Below are positions 1 through 6,534 of a stretch of 12,544 bases of DNA, in pieces; position 1 is the stretch's first letter, and every line of letters starts with the position of its first letter. The stretch lies in contig NZJA01000042.1 in the NCBI GenBank assembly GCA_002691835.1, positions 1 through 12,544 on the forward strand, read 5' to 3'. A program made the translations under genes and the position numbers. The notes below the pieces were generated by a model. It saw only the letters and a list, made by a program, of their open reading frames with translations, had not been told where the DNA came from and made no database searches. This DNA is from Planctomycetota bacterium. Lineage in GTDB: Bacteria; Planctomycetota; UBA8108; UBA1146.

Positions 1-853
1 CATTCGAGGCCGTCACTGTGTACACGATTCGAGAGGTCTCAAGCGAAGGAGTTCCAGAGATGACACCAGTTGTGGGGTCAAGGCTTACTCCCTCAGGAAG
101 ACTCGGACTGATGACCCACTCTTCTACTTCCCCACACCCTACGGTTGGAAGAATCGGATCCATATCAGCATTGGGAGCAACAACCTTGTCAGATTCTTCG
201 TAGACAAGGTCGCAGGGACCCGCAGGAAGAATCTCGATCAAAAGATCAAAGGTCGCTTCTCCACTCTCATTTGCTGCCGTGATCACATGTAACTGGGGTC
301 CATGGCTGATCAGAGGAGTTCCGCTAATCTCACCGGTGGCGACACCGAGGATCAAACCTTCAGGAAGAGCTGGATCGATCGTGAAATCATTCGAACCGCC
401 ACAGCCGACCGTGGGGAGAAGCGTAGGGAAGGCTTCAAAAGCCAAAACTCCAACAACTTCTGTGACCGCATACTCAAGGTCACATGGTGGCTCGGGAAGA
501 ACACGAAAGGAGATTCCGAAGGAGATCGATCCACCGAAATTCGTTGCCGTAATAGCAAAGAAGTTTCTCGGACAGGATTGCTGAGGAATGCCGCTGATGG
601 ATCCATCAGTGGTATCAAGCTCCAGCCCCAAGGGCAGCTCGGGCTCAACACTCCAGCTTTCGATCTCTGCTCCAGTCACGACTGGTGCTGGGATGTCTAC
701 AGCTTCGCCCACAGTCAGAACATAATCCGCCTGTGGATAACTGAAGGGTGCCGGAGCCTGAATTTTGGTACTGCGACCGAAGCAACCGCCCAGCATCAGG
801 GTGGCACAAACGAGCAGGCAGAACTTGATGTAGATGCGGCTAGATATCAGCAT
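1..853 (-). CDS. Putative-Ig (He_PIG-type) repeat lipoprotein, 3' end cut off by the window edge
   Basis: Reading the minus strand from ATG at 853 gives 284 open codons that run off the left edge. The N-terminus has a hydrophobic stretch (about residues 8-20) ending in a lipobox LMLGGC, so Cys24 is probably lipidated and the protein is membrane-anchored. Three repeats of about 85-90 residues follow (about 37-121, 122-211, 212 to the edge). Each carries a version of the motif LPEGLxLDxxTGxISGTP, which is characteristic of putative-Ig (He_PIG) domains of cadherin-like fold. Repeats 2 and 3 share a PCDL...PTVGCG cysteine pair. A GGAGG Shine-Dalgarno (858-862) lies 4 bases upstream; an in-frame ATG at 871 is an alternative start. 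The role is unknown; a surface or adhesive function is inference. Reading frames on the plus strand here are shadows of this gene. Confidence 0.85.
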   Translation of the reverse strand, partial: MLISSRIYIKFCLLVCATLMLGGCFGRSTKIQAPAPFSYPQADYVLTVGEAVDIPAPVVTGAEIESWSVEPELPLGLELDTTDGSISGIPQQSCPRNFFAITATNFGGSISFGISFRVLPEPPCDLEYAVTEVVGVLAFEAFPTLLPTVGCGGSNDFTIDPALPEGLILGVATGEISGTPLISHGPQLHVITAANESGEATFDLLIEILPAGPCDLVYEESDKVVAPNADMDPILPTVGCGEVEEWVISPSLPEGVSLDPTTGVISGTPSLETSRIVYTVTASN

Positions 854-1225
854 CGATCCTCCGCGGGGCATTCGCCCCTCAGGGTTAACCTCTCGCCTAC
901 GGGATTGCAGACGCATTCCCAAGGGGAAAAACGAGGGGTGTTTACAAAAGTTTGTATTCATGATTGTAACTGCGGGCATTTTTTTGTCTATCCCGCCAGC
1001 ATTCCAACTCTAAAGTCGGAAAAAATTCCCGAACCCCTCAAAACCACATATTAATGCCGAAATATAACTCCTTCAGTATTTTGGTTTATCTCCTGTCATT
1101 TACTCCCACACCCACAAGAACATACAAATTTCGTTACAATAAGGAACGTGCGGATGAGTTGATCAGATGAAGTTCTATCGTTCAGTGAGGGGCTCAAGAG
1201 CAATCCCCCCTCGGGAGGTCCTGGC
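854..1225. other. Divergent intergenic region with leader structures
   Basis: This 372-base gap separates two divergently transcribed secreted-protein genes. It holds a good minus-strand promoter (963-990) and the leader of the lipoprotein gene. That leader can form a short stem CGTCU/AGGCG and a hairpin GGGGC-GAAT-GCCCC close to its ribosome binding site. On the plus side, GAGGGG (1187-1192) can pair with CCCCTC (1207-1212) directly before the GGGAGG Shine-Dalgarno (1213-1218) of the beta-helix gene. A TACAAT at 1135-1140 could be the plus-strand -10 box, but it lacks a convincing -35. I see no gene in this stretch. Confidence 0.5.
963..990 (-). promoter_or_regulatory. Sigma-70-type promoter of the lipoprotein gene
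   Basis: On the minus strand there is a -35 box TAGACA (990-985), a 16-base spacer and a -10 box TACAAT (968-963). Each box differs from consensus by one base. The expected transcription start is near 956, which gives a leader of about 100 bases. The -10 hexamer and spacer length match those of the promoter at 3453-3480. Confidence 0.55.
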
Positions 1226-3379
1226 GTGTTCAATAAGATGCTGATTGCCATGGGCTGGCTCCTTGTCACGATTTTCAGCCCTATCCCACTCCTTCACGCT
1301 GCGGAATGGATCGTCCCCGAACAGATTCCAACTATTCAGCAAGCGATAGACCTCTCAGTCTCCGGAGATCAAATTCTCGTGAGCCCAGGCACCTATCTCG
1401 AGAACCTCAATTTTCTGGGCAAAGACATTTCTCTGGTGTCTACAGGAGGCCCCTCGGTGACCATCATCGATGGTTCAGCAAATACCCAAGGAGCTGATTT
1501 GGGAGCGACCGTGATGTTCTCCTCAGGAGAATCTTCGGCTGCTCTACTGAATGGTTTCACACTTCAGGGAGGAACTGGAATCCCAATTAGTGACAGCATG
1601 GGAGTCTATCGAAGGGGAGGCGGAGTCCACATTTCTGCATCTTCACCGACGATTATCAACTGTCATATGGTCGCGAACGCTGCGGAATTTGGTTCAGGCC
1701 TCTACGCCTATGGAACGATTTCCCTGAATCTTCAAGGATTAAACTTTACGAATAACTCCGGGCTTGAAGGCTCAGGGATCTACCTTCTCGACAGCGGAAT
1801 CTGCACCATCAATAATTGCCTTTTTGAGAGCAATCAGGCGCTGACTGCGGGAGGAGCAATCTCGATCAACACCTGCTCTCAAGTTCTGATTCAACAGTGC
1901 TCGCTCCTGTCGAACTCTGCAATTATCGGCGGCGCTCTCTATTCTCGACTGTCCAATATTCAGTTTACTGACAATCAGGTTCGTTCGAATTTGGCCTCTC
2001 TTCTGGGCGGTGGAATCACTCTTTACCAGACGACGTGCACTGTGACCGATTGTCGCTTTTCAACAAACTCAGCTAGCCGTGGCGGTGGTATCGGAATCGA
2101 CGGTGGGAACCTTGAGATTCTCAGCAGTTTGTTCACCGGGAATACTGCGGACGCCGATGGGACAGCAATCTCAACGACGATCAACCTGGCCAATGTCGAG
2201 ATCCGAAGGAGCACCTTCTCAGGAAATTCCTCCACCAATGGGACTTCCGGGATACATTTCCCTCCTTTCAGTTCTGGAGGAGCCAGTTCTACCCTGACTT
2301 TAAGCCACTCCATTCTTTGGAACCCTTCAGGCATGGAGATCGATATTCCGACGATCGCTCAGGTCGACTATTCGACAGTCTCCTCCGGATACCCCGGAAC
2401 TTCAGTGTTGGTGGGAGACCCTCTTTTCGAGGATCCGACGACTGAAAACTATTCCCTGACCTCTGGCTCTCCCTGCATCGATGCTGGTGACCCGCTCCAG
2501 TTCCTGGACCCGGATGGCACCAACCCTGACCTCGGAGCCTACTTTTTCGATCAGCGCCCCGCCCCTCTCAAAAATCTGTCCTGCTCGCTTGCTGACCCCT
2601 GTGGGACAGCAGTGACTCTCGACTGGTCTCCGAGCACCCAAACTCCCGATTCGATCCTGATTTCTATAGGACCGAATCAGACTCAGCTAACCCCCATCGC
2701 CTCCTTGGCAGGAGATGTCACCAACTACACTCTGGATCCGGGGTCTTCAGGCGATTACGTCATCTGCGCCGAGCCCATCAGAGCCGGAATGACCCCTGCT
2801 CAAGGTCCCAGTTACTGTGAAGTGGTAGTCCCGACACCGACTCCTCCAATCGCCATCCTTAATCTTCAATGCAGTTACAATCCCTCGAACTGCATTGCCG
2901 ATCTGTCATGGACCAACGGAAGCATCTATTTGGGAATCCAATTAGTATACGGGGGACAAAATTTGGCACTCCCAGGCTCTGTTAACAGTGTCTCCCTGCC
3001 CCTCAATCCCGGAACACTCACCACTTTCCAACTGATCCCGCAGATCCCCTGTGGGCAGATCCTCGCAGCTTCTGAGTGCCAACTGCTCTGCCCCATTCCA
3101 GAACCGCGCTTTCTTCGCGGGGATGCAAATATGGACAGTCTCGTCAATTTGGCAGATGCTTCCTCAATCCTTGAGCATCTCTATCAGGGAAGTCCGGCAG
3201 CCTGCTCAGACTCCATGGATACCAATGACGATTCGGTTCTGGATATCTCTGATCCGATCTTCCTTCTGTTATTCCTGTTTGGATCAGGGCAAGCCCCTCC
3301 TGCACCTGGTTTGTCATGTGGACAAGACCCTGGCCCCGATGATTCCCTGACGTGCCAGAATGGACTCAACTGCCCTTAA
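1226..3379 (+). CDS. Secreted right-handed beta-helix protein with FN3-like domains and dockerin-like C-terminus
   Basis: The product has 717 residues. The start is GTG, chosen because GGGAGG (1213-1218) lies 7 bases upstream. The N-terminus is a signal peptide (about 1-26, cleavage near LLHA-AEW). Residues about 28-440 form a right-handed parallel beta-helix: the family opening IPTIQQAID...GDQILVSPGTY, many short coils with GGGI/GGAI turns, and the typical closing SGSPCIDAGDP...DLGAY (about 413-440). Two Cys-containing FN3-like domains follow (about 447-535 and 541-622). The C-terminus (629-717) is a dockerin-like module with calcium-loop motifs near 633-644 and 665-676 and four cysteines (660, 698, 710, 716). 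No lyase active site can be assigned, so polysaccharide binding or cleavage is only a possibility. Transcription diverges from the lipoprotein gene. Confidence 0.9.
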   Translation: MFNKMLIAMGWLLVTIFSPIPLLHAAEWIVPEQIPTIQQAIDLSVSGDQILVSPGTYLENLNFLGKDISLVSTGGPSVTIIDGSANTQGADLGATVMFSSGESSAALLNGFTLQGGTGIPISDSMGVYRRGGGVHISASSPTIINCHMVANAAEFGSGLYAYGTISLNLQGLNFTNNSGLEGSGIYLLDSGICTINNCLFESNQALTAGGAISINTCSQVLIQQCSLLSNSAIIGGALYSRLSNIQFTDNQVRSNLASLLGGGITLYQTTCTVTDCRFSTNSASRGGGIGIDGGNLEILSSLFTGNTADADGTAISTTINLANVEIRRSTFSGNSSTNGTSGIHFPPFSSGGASSTLTLSHSILWNPSGMEIDIPTIAQVDYSTVSSGYPGTSVLVGDPLFEDPTTENYSLTSGSPCIDAGDPLQFLDPDGTNPDLGAYFFDQRPAPLKNLSCSLADPCGTAVTLDWSPSTQTPDSILISIGPNQTQLTPIASLAGDVTNYTLDPGSSGDYVICAEPIRAGMTPAQGPSYCEVVVPTPTPPIAILNLQCSYNPSNCIADLSWTNGSIYLGIQLVYGGQNLALPGSVNSVSLPLNPGTLTTFQLIPQIPCGQILAASECQLLCPIPEPRFLRGDANMDSLVNLADASSILEHLYQGSPAACSDSMDTNDDSVLDISDPIFLLLFLFGSGQAPPAPGLSCGQDPGPDDSLTCQNGLNCP

Positions 3380-3452
3380 TCTAAACATTAAGTAAAATTC
3401 CGGCAGTTATTGGTTAATCGACCTTCAATGCCAGCTCGACCATTCCGATAAG

Positions 3453-3480
3453 TTGACAAAATGACTAACAAACGTACAAT
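3453..3480 (+). promoter_or_regulatory. Strong sigma-70-type promoter upstream of the response regulator
   Basis: A perfect -35 TTGACA (3453-3458), a 16-base spacer and a -10 TACAAT (3475-3480) point to a transcription start near 3487. This puts about 134 bases of leader before the regulator's ATG at 3621. Confidence 0.7.
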
Positions 3481-3486
3481 GTAAGC

Positions 3487-3588
3487 ATAGTTGATTTACA
3501 AAGAGGCGCCAACCTGCAACCGGGTTCCCCTGAGGGGGCTCGGGATTACCGGCCCTCTAAGACTTCTGTTGCGAGTCAGAGGTCTTTT
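3487..3588 (+). ncRNA. Structured leader or small RNA of about 100 bases, class not recognised
   Basis: Between the promoter and the regulator gene the RNA folds well by eye. An outer stem pairs AGAGG and GCC (3502-3510) with GGC and CCTCT (3551-3558). Inside it, a hairpin CCGGG-U-UCCCC / GGGGG-CUCGG closes a UGA loop near 3520-3543. A second hairpin (3559-3586) is followed by four U. It could be an independent small RNA that ends at about 3588, or a leader that attenuates the downstream gene. I compared it from memory with common riboswitch classes (c-di-GMP-I, glycine, fluoride, cobalamin) and with SRP RNA, and found no match. That it is transcribed is inferred from the promoter. Confidence 0.4.
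3559..3588 (+). terminator. Terminator-like hairpin in the regulator leader
   Basis: AAGACTTCTG (3559-3568) pairs with CAGAGGTCTT (3577-3586) around an 8-base loop, with one G-U pair. TTTT (3585-3588) overlaps the end of the stem. The U-tract is short, so termination may be partial, as expected of an attenuator. A second run of eight T (3600-3607) follows. Confidence 0.4.
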
Positions 3589-3620
3589 CGTGGAAGAGTT
3601 TTTTTTGCGAGGAGTGTGGG

Positions 3621-4199
3621 ATGAACGATAAGAGAACCCTGACGACTGGTGAAATCGCCAATTACTGCGGAGTGAACTTTCGCACTGTAATTCGCTGGAT
3701 CCAAAGAGGCCAGCTCCGTGCATATCAGTTGCCGGGCCGTGGCGATAACCGTGTCGAAGTGAATAACTTCATTTCCTTTCTGCGTGAGAACAATATTCCA
3801 ATCCCACGCGATTTCCTTCACCTCGCCCGTCGAGTTCTCGTGGTCGAGAAAGAGCCGACCGTTGCCAAGGCGATTGAAATCACCCTGAGGAAACACAACT
3901 TTGATGTTTACATGGCTCAGGACGGTTTTGCTGCTGGAGCCCTTCTCAGGGAGCACCTTCCAAGCGTCATGACCATCGATCTTCGAGTTCCCGGACTCGG
4001 TGGATTTGATGTGATCGAATACGTTCGACTCGCACCTGAGTTGAGCAAAACAAAAATCCTCGTAATCTCAGCTATGGACCAAGCCGACCTCGACAGAGCT
4101 CGCCTCCTTGGTGCCGACGACATTCTTGCAAAGCCTTTTGACCCCGAAGAACTCGCTCGTCGAGTCGTGCGTCTGGCTGGAAGCGAGCTTCGCGCCTAG
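3621..4199 (+). CDS. Response regulator with N-terminal excisionase/MerR-type HTH and C-terminal receiver domain
   Basis: The product has 192 residues and is cytoplasmic, with no signal peptide. AGGAG (3610-3614) lies 6 bases before the ATG. Residues 6-52 are a winged HTH of the excisionase/BldC type (LTTGEIANYCGVNFRTVIRW, then a basic wing QLRAYQLPGRGDNR). Residues 70-190 are a receiver domain: phospho-acceptor Asp120 in MTIDLRVPG, Ser150 at the switch position and Lys171 in LAKPF. The acidic pair that normally binds magnesium is Glu76-Lys77 (VVEKEP) instead of two acidic residues, so phosphorylation may be weakened or absent. No histidine kinase is in the window, so the partner is unknown. 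The gene has its own promoter (3453-3480), a structured leader and a strong terminator at 4224-4259, so it is probably monocistronic. A DNA-binding transcriptional role is inferred from the domains. Confidence 0.94.
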   Translation: MNDKRTLTTGEIANYCGVNFRTVIRWIQRGQLRAYQLPGRGDNRVEVNNFISFLRENNIPIPRDFLHLARRVLVVEKEPTVAKAIEITLRKHNFDVYMAQDGFAAGALLREHLPSVMTIDLRVPGLGGFDVIEYVRLAPELSKTKILVISAMDQADLDRARLLGADDILAKPFDPEELARRVVRLAGSELRA

Positions 4200-4223
4200 C
4201 CCCATCCCTAACGCAATCACCGG

Positions 4224-4259
4224 AAAACCCCTGAAACGCTTGACGTTTCAGGGGTTTTT
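4224..4259 (+). terminator. Intrinsic terminator between convergent genes, probably bidirectional
   Basis: A perfect 15-bp stem pairs AAAACCCCTGAAACG (4224-4238) with CGTTTCAGGGGTTTT (4244-4258) around the loop CTTGA. It ends the regulator transcript 25 bases after its stop codon. On the minus strand the same stem ends in TTTT, so it can also end the propeller-protein gene, whose stop codon is at 4309-4311. Confidence 0.92.
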
Positions 4260-4308
4260 CATTGCTCATTAAATCCCAAACAGATGGGGACGATTGACTC
4301 ATGGATCA

Positions 4309-6231
4309 TCATGGGCACCAGGAGTGACTATCGCAGGGGACTGCCAATGGGCTTAAACCGATTCCACAACTTGGGTAAGGATCCTCAGGAGCCAACCCGC
4401 CGGAAAAAAGATATGTCACTAGGCGGATGGCATCACTGATATCCACTTCACCATCTGCGTCCGTATCACTGGCCGCCAGGCAATTCCCACTCGGGTCCAG
4501 CCCAAACATTCTGCGTAACAAAACAACCGCATCTGCAATATTGACTGATCCATTCTCATTCACGTCCCCACGAAGAAATCCCGTTGGAACGACCACCTGA
4601 ACCTGGGTGACATCATGACTCACCGGCACTTGCAATGATCCCGTGACTGTCACAGTGGGGCCCAGCAGTCCGTTGGAGATAAATCTCAGTTCGGTTTCCA
4701 AATCCTGAGGGGCTGGATTGACGGAAACCTTAAAGATTGCCAGATCTCTGACCAAACCTGCTCCCAAACCAGCCTGACCAGTGACGTCCAAAACCACCGA
4801 CAAGTTCACAGGATCTTGGTTGGAGTTTCCCAGATCCACCAACCATAGATCAGGCCCCACCCCTCCTGTTGCGTTCATTACGTGATCGGAGGGAGAGAGG
4901 GATAAGGGCTCAAAGATTGAGCGATCAACAGCGATCCCCAAATCGGCCCCACGAATCCCTAAGTTAGCTGTCACCTTGATAGGGAAATCAGCTGTTAAGC
5001 CAGATGGAACAGAGGCTTGATCGAAAAAAAGCCTGCCACGCAGAACCTGATCTCCAAAAAAGGTCGTAAACAGCTGCAGATCGGTATGCTCAAGAATCAA
5101 CTCCTGGCTCCCGTTACCATCCAAGTCTCTAAACCAGGCTCCCTTTGCACTCTGATAAGTCACAAAGAAGCTCTCGTTTTGAAAATCTCCTTCTCCATCA
5201 CCGTATCGGGTAGCGATGAGCCCGCTTGAAAATGGAACGACAACATCCAGATGCCCATCCTCATCCATATCGTGCAGAACAATGCGGTGCATAATCCCCC
5301 ACCCCAGTTGTCCCACTTCGATTTCCTGCTCGCGTGAAAACTGTAAATTCCCTGTTCCAAGAAATGGAATCAGAGACCGGGTCATCCACGTACCTAAAAT
5401 CAGATCAGGAATACCATTTTCATCGAGATCCCCTATTGCAACCGAATAAGGGTGAGGGAGAAGTGGGAACAGATGCTCGGAAGCAAGTGTCAATTGGCCT
5501 GTGCTGTCATTCTCGAAAACACTGAGGGAGTTACCCTCACGACAGGCCATGACCACATCCATGTCACCATCCAGGTCCAAGTCTGAAAGCTCTATTTCCA
5601 TCGCCAGAGAAGACCTTGGGTAATGTTGCGGAAGTTGAAAATCAGGGCTCACTGAAGTGGGTTCTCCCAGAAGGACTGTCACAGCTGCTGGCTGAAAAGC
5701 CTCTCCCAGCAGGGTCGTGCAAAGGACCACATCCAGTCGTCCATCACCATTGAGATCACCCAGCGAAAGATCAAACGGAACCCGATTTAATTGAAAATCG
5801 AGGACGAAATCTATTCGATCACCTGGAATCCCATTCTCAAAAACCAAGACCGATACGAACCCCCCAGCAGCCATCGGATGGGACCATGTAAAAACGAGAT
5901 CGAGGTCCCCATCACCTTCAAGGTCACCTGCAGCAAGTCCTCGAACAAGTCCATCGATTCCTGATCCAACCTCGTGAATCGAGACTTCGCCATGAACGCC
6001 ATCTCCAATACCACGAGCGATGGCCAAAGTGCCTCCGCCATCGATGGACAGAAGATCAGAAAGAGAATCCCCCGTGACATCAGCGATACAAGCCTCAGAG
6101 ATCGTGATCCCGACAGGGGTCGGGATTGGACTGCTCAGTTGAAACTGGGCATTGACCTGATGACCGAATCCCATGAAAAAAACAGACCAAAGAATCGCCT
6201 GTATCTGGGTTCGAAAAATCGAAGGTTTCAA
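4309..6231 (-). CDS. Secreted FG-GAP/VCBS seven-repeat propeller protein with dockerin-like C-terminus
   Basis: The product has 640 residues from a TTG start at 6231. That start is preferred because GGAG (6239-6242) lies 7 bases upstream and a clean signal peptide follows at once (MKPSIFR..., cleavage near VNAQ-F, residue 29). A longer reading from TTG at 6330 lacks a well-placed ribosome binding site. Seven calcium-loop motifs of type DxDxDGxxD occur at about residues 51, 103, 159, 217, 268, 321 and 369, spaced 48-58. This fits a seven-bladed FG-GAP/VCBS beta-propeller; the last is degenerate (DLDGNGSQE). Residues about 405-550 look like a beta-sandwich, possibly cohesin-like, at low confidence. 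The C-terminus (552-640) is a dockerin-like module with cysteines at 584, 622, 633 and 639. The stop codon is TGA. The role is unknown; surface binding or scaffolding is inference. Confidence 0.9.
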   Translation of the reverse strand: MKPSIFRTQIQAILWSVFFMGFGHQVNAQFQLSSPIPTPVGITISEACIADVTGDSLSDLLSIDGGGTLAIARGIGDGVHGEVSIHEVGSGIDGLVRGLAAGDLEGDGDLDLVFTWSHPMAAGGFVSVLVFENGIPGDRIDFVLDFQLNRVPFDLSLGDLNGDGRLDVVLCTTLLGEAFQPAAVTVLLGEPTSVSPDFQLPQHYPRSSLAMEIELSDLDLDGDMDVVMACREGNSLSVFENDSTGQLTLASEHLFPLLPHPYSVAIGDLDENGIPDLILGTWMTRSLIPFLGTGNLQFSREQEIEVGQLGWGIMHRIVLHDMDEDGHLDVVVPFSSGLIATRYGDGEGDFQNESFFVTYQSAKGAWFRDLDGNGSQELILEHTDLQLFTTFFGDQVLRGRLFFDQASVPSGLTADFPIKVTANLGIRGADLGIAVDRSIFEPLSLSPSDHVMNATGGVGPDLWLVDLGNSNQDPVNLSVVLDVTGQAGLGAGLVRDLAIFKVSVNPAPQDLETELRFISNGLLGPTVTVTGSLQVPVSHDVTQVQVVVPTGFLRGDVNENGSVNIADAVVLLRRMFGLDPSGNCLAASDTDADGEVDISDAIRLVTYLFSGGLAPEDPYPSCGIGLSPLAVPCDSHSWCP

Positions 6232-6534
6232 AGTGCAACTCCAGAAATAATCGTTCGGAATCAGGAGACTATTCGATACAAAAAATAAAACGCTTGAAAT
6301 CCAATGAGGCTTTCTCCGTGACAGTATCAATGTAATAAGCTTCTATTATCTCCTGAATACCCGGCAATTACACTGAGGAATGTTGATGACATTTCTGACT
6401 CTTCTTCAAAAAGCCCCCTCTCTGTTATGAGTCATTTTCAATATCCGATGAAAAAGTGCCCCTGATCCTGGAAAAGGATCAGGGGCACTAACTTGGGTCC
6501 TGTTAAGTTGACTCTTAAAAGAGAGCCCAGCTAC
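6232..6534. other. Intergenic region between two minus-strand secreted-protein genes
   Basis: This stretch of about 300 bases holds the terminator of the DUF1573 gene (6451-6489) and the 5' leader of the propeller gene. The leader is AT-rich near 6270-6300. I see no convincing -35/-10 pair in it and no separate gene. Confidence 0.4.
6451..6489 (-). terminator. Intrinsic terminator of the DUF1573 gene
   Basis: A perfect 15-bp stem pairs AGTGCCCCTGATCCT (6455-6469) with its complement (6475-6489) around a 5-base loop. On the minus strand the stem is followed by TTTTT (6455-6451). It lies 46 bases after the stop codon and separates this gene from the next minus-strand gene. Confidence 0.92.

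Noticed and set aside
302..1054. A 250-codon plus-strand frame and a 99-codon minus-strand frame (352-651)
   Set aside because: Both are shadows of the minus-strand lipoprotein gene, which shows a lipobox, a ribosome binding site and repeated He_PIG-type motifs.
880..1192. TGAGGGG shared by the leaders of the lipoprotein, beta-helix and regulator genes
   Set aside because: It is only seven bases long, its distance to the start codon varies from about 25 to 90, and another copy lies inside a coding region near 4708. It is probably chance in G-rich leaders.
3382..3400. Weak hairpin CTTAAT/ATTAAG just after the beta-helix gene as its terminator
   Set aside because: The 6-bp stem is almost all A-T and no T-run follows, so it cannot be supported as an intrinsic terminator.
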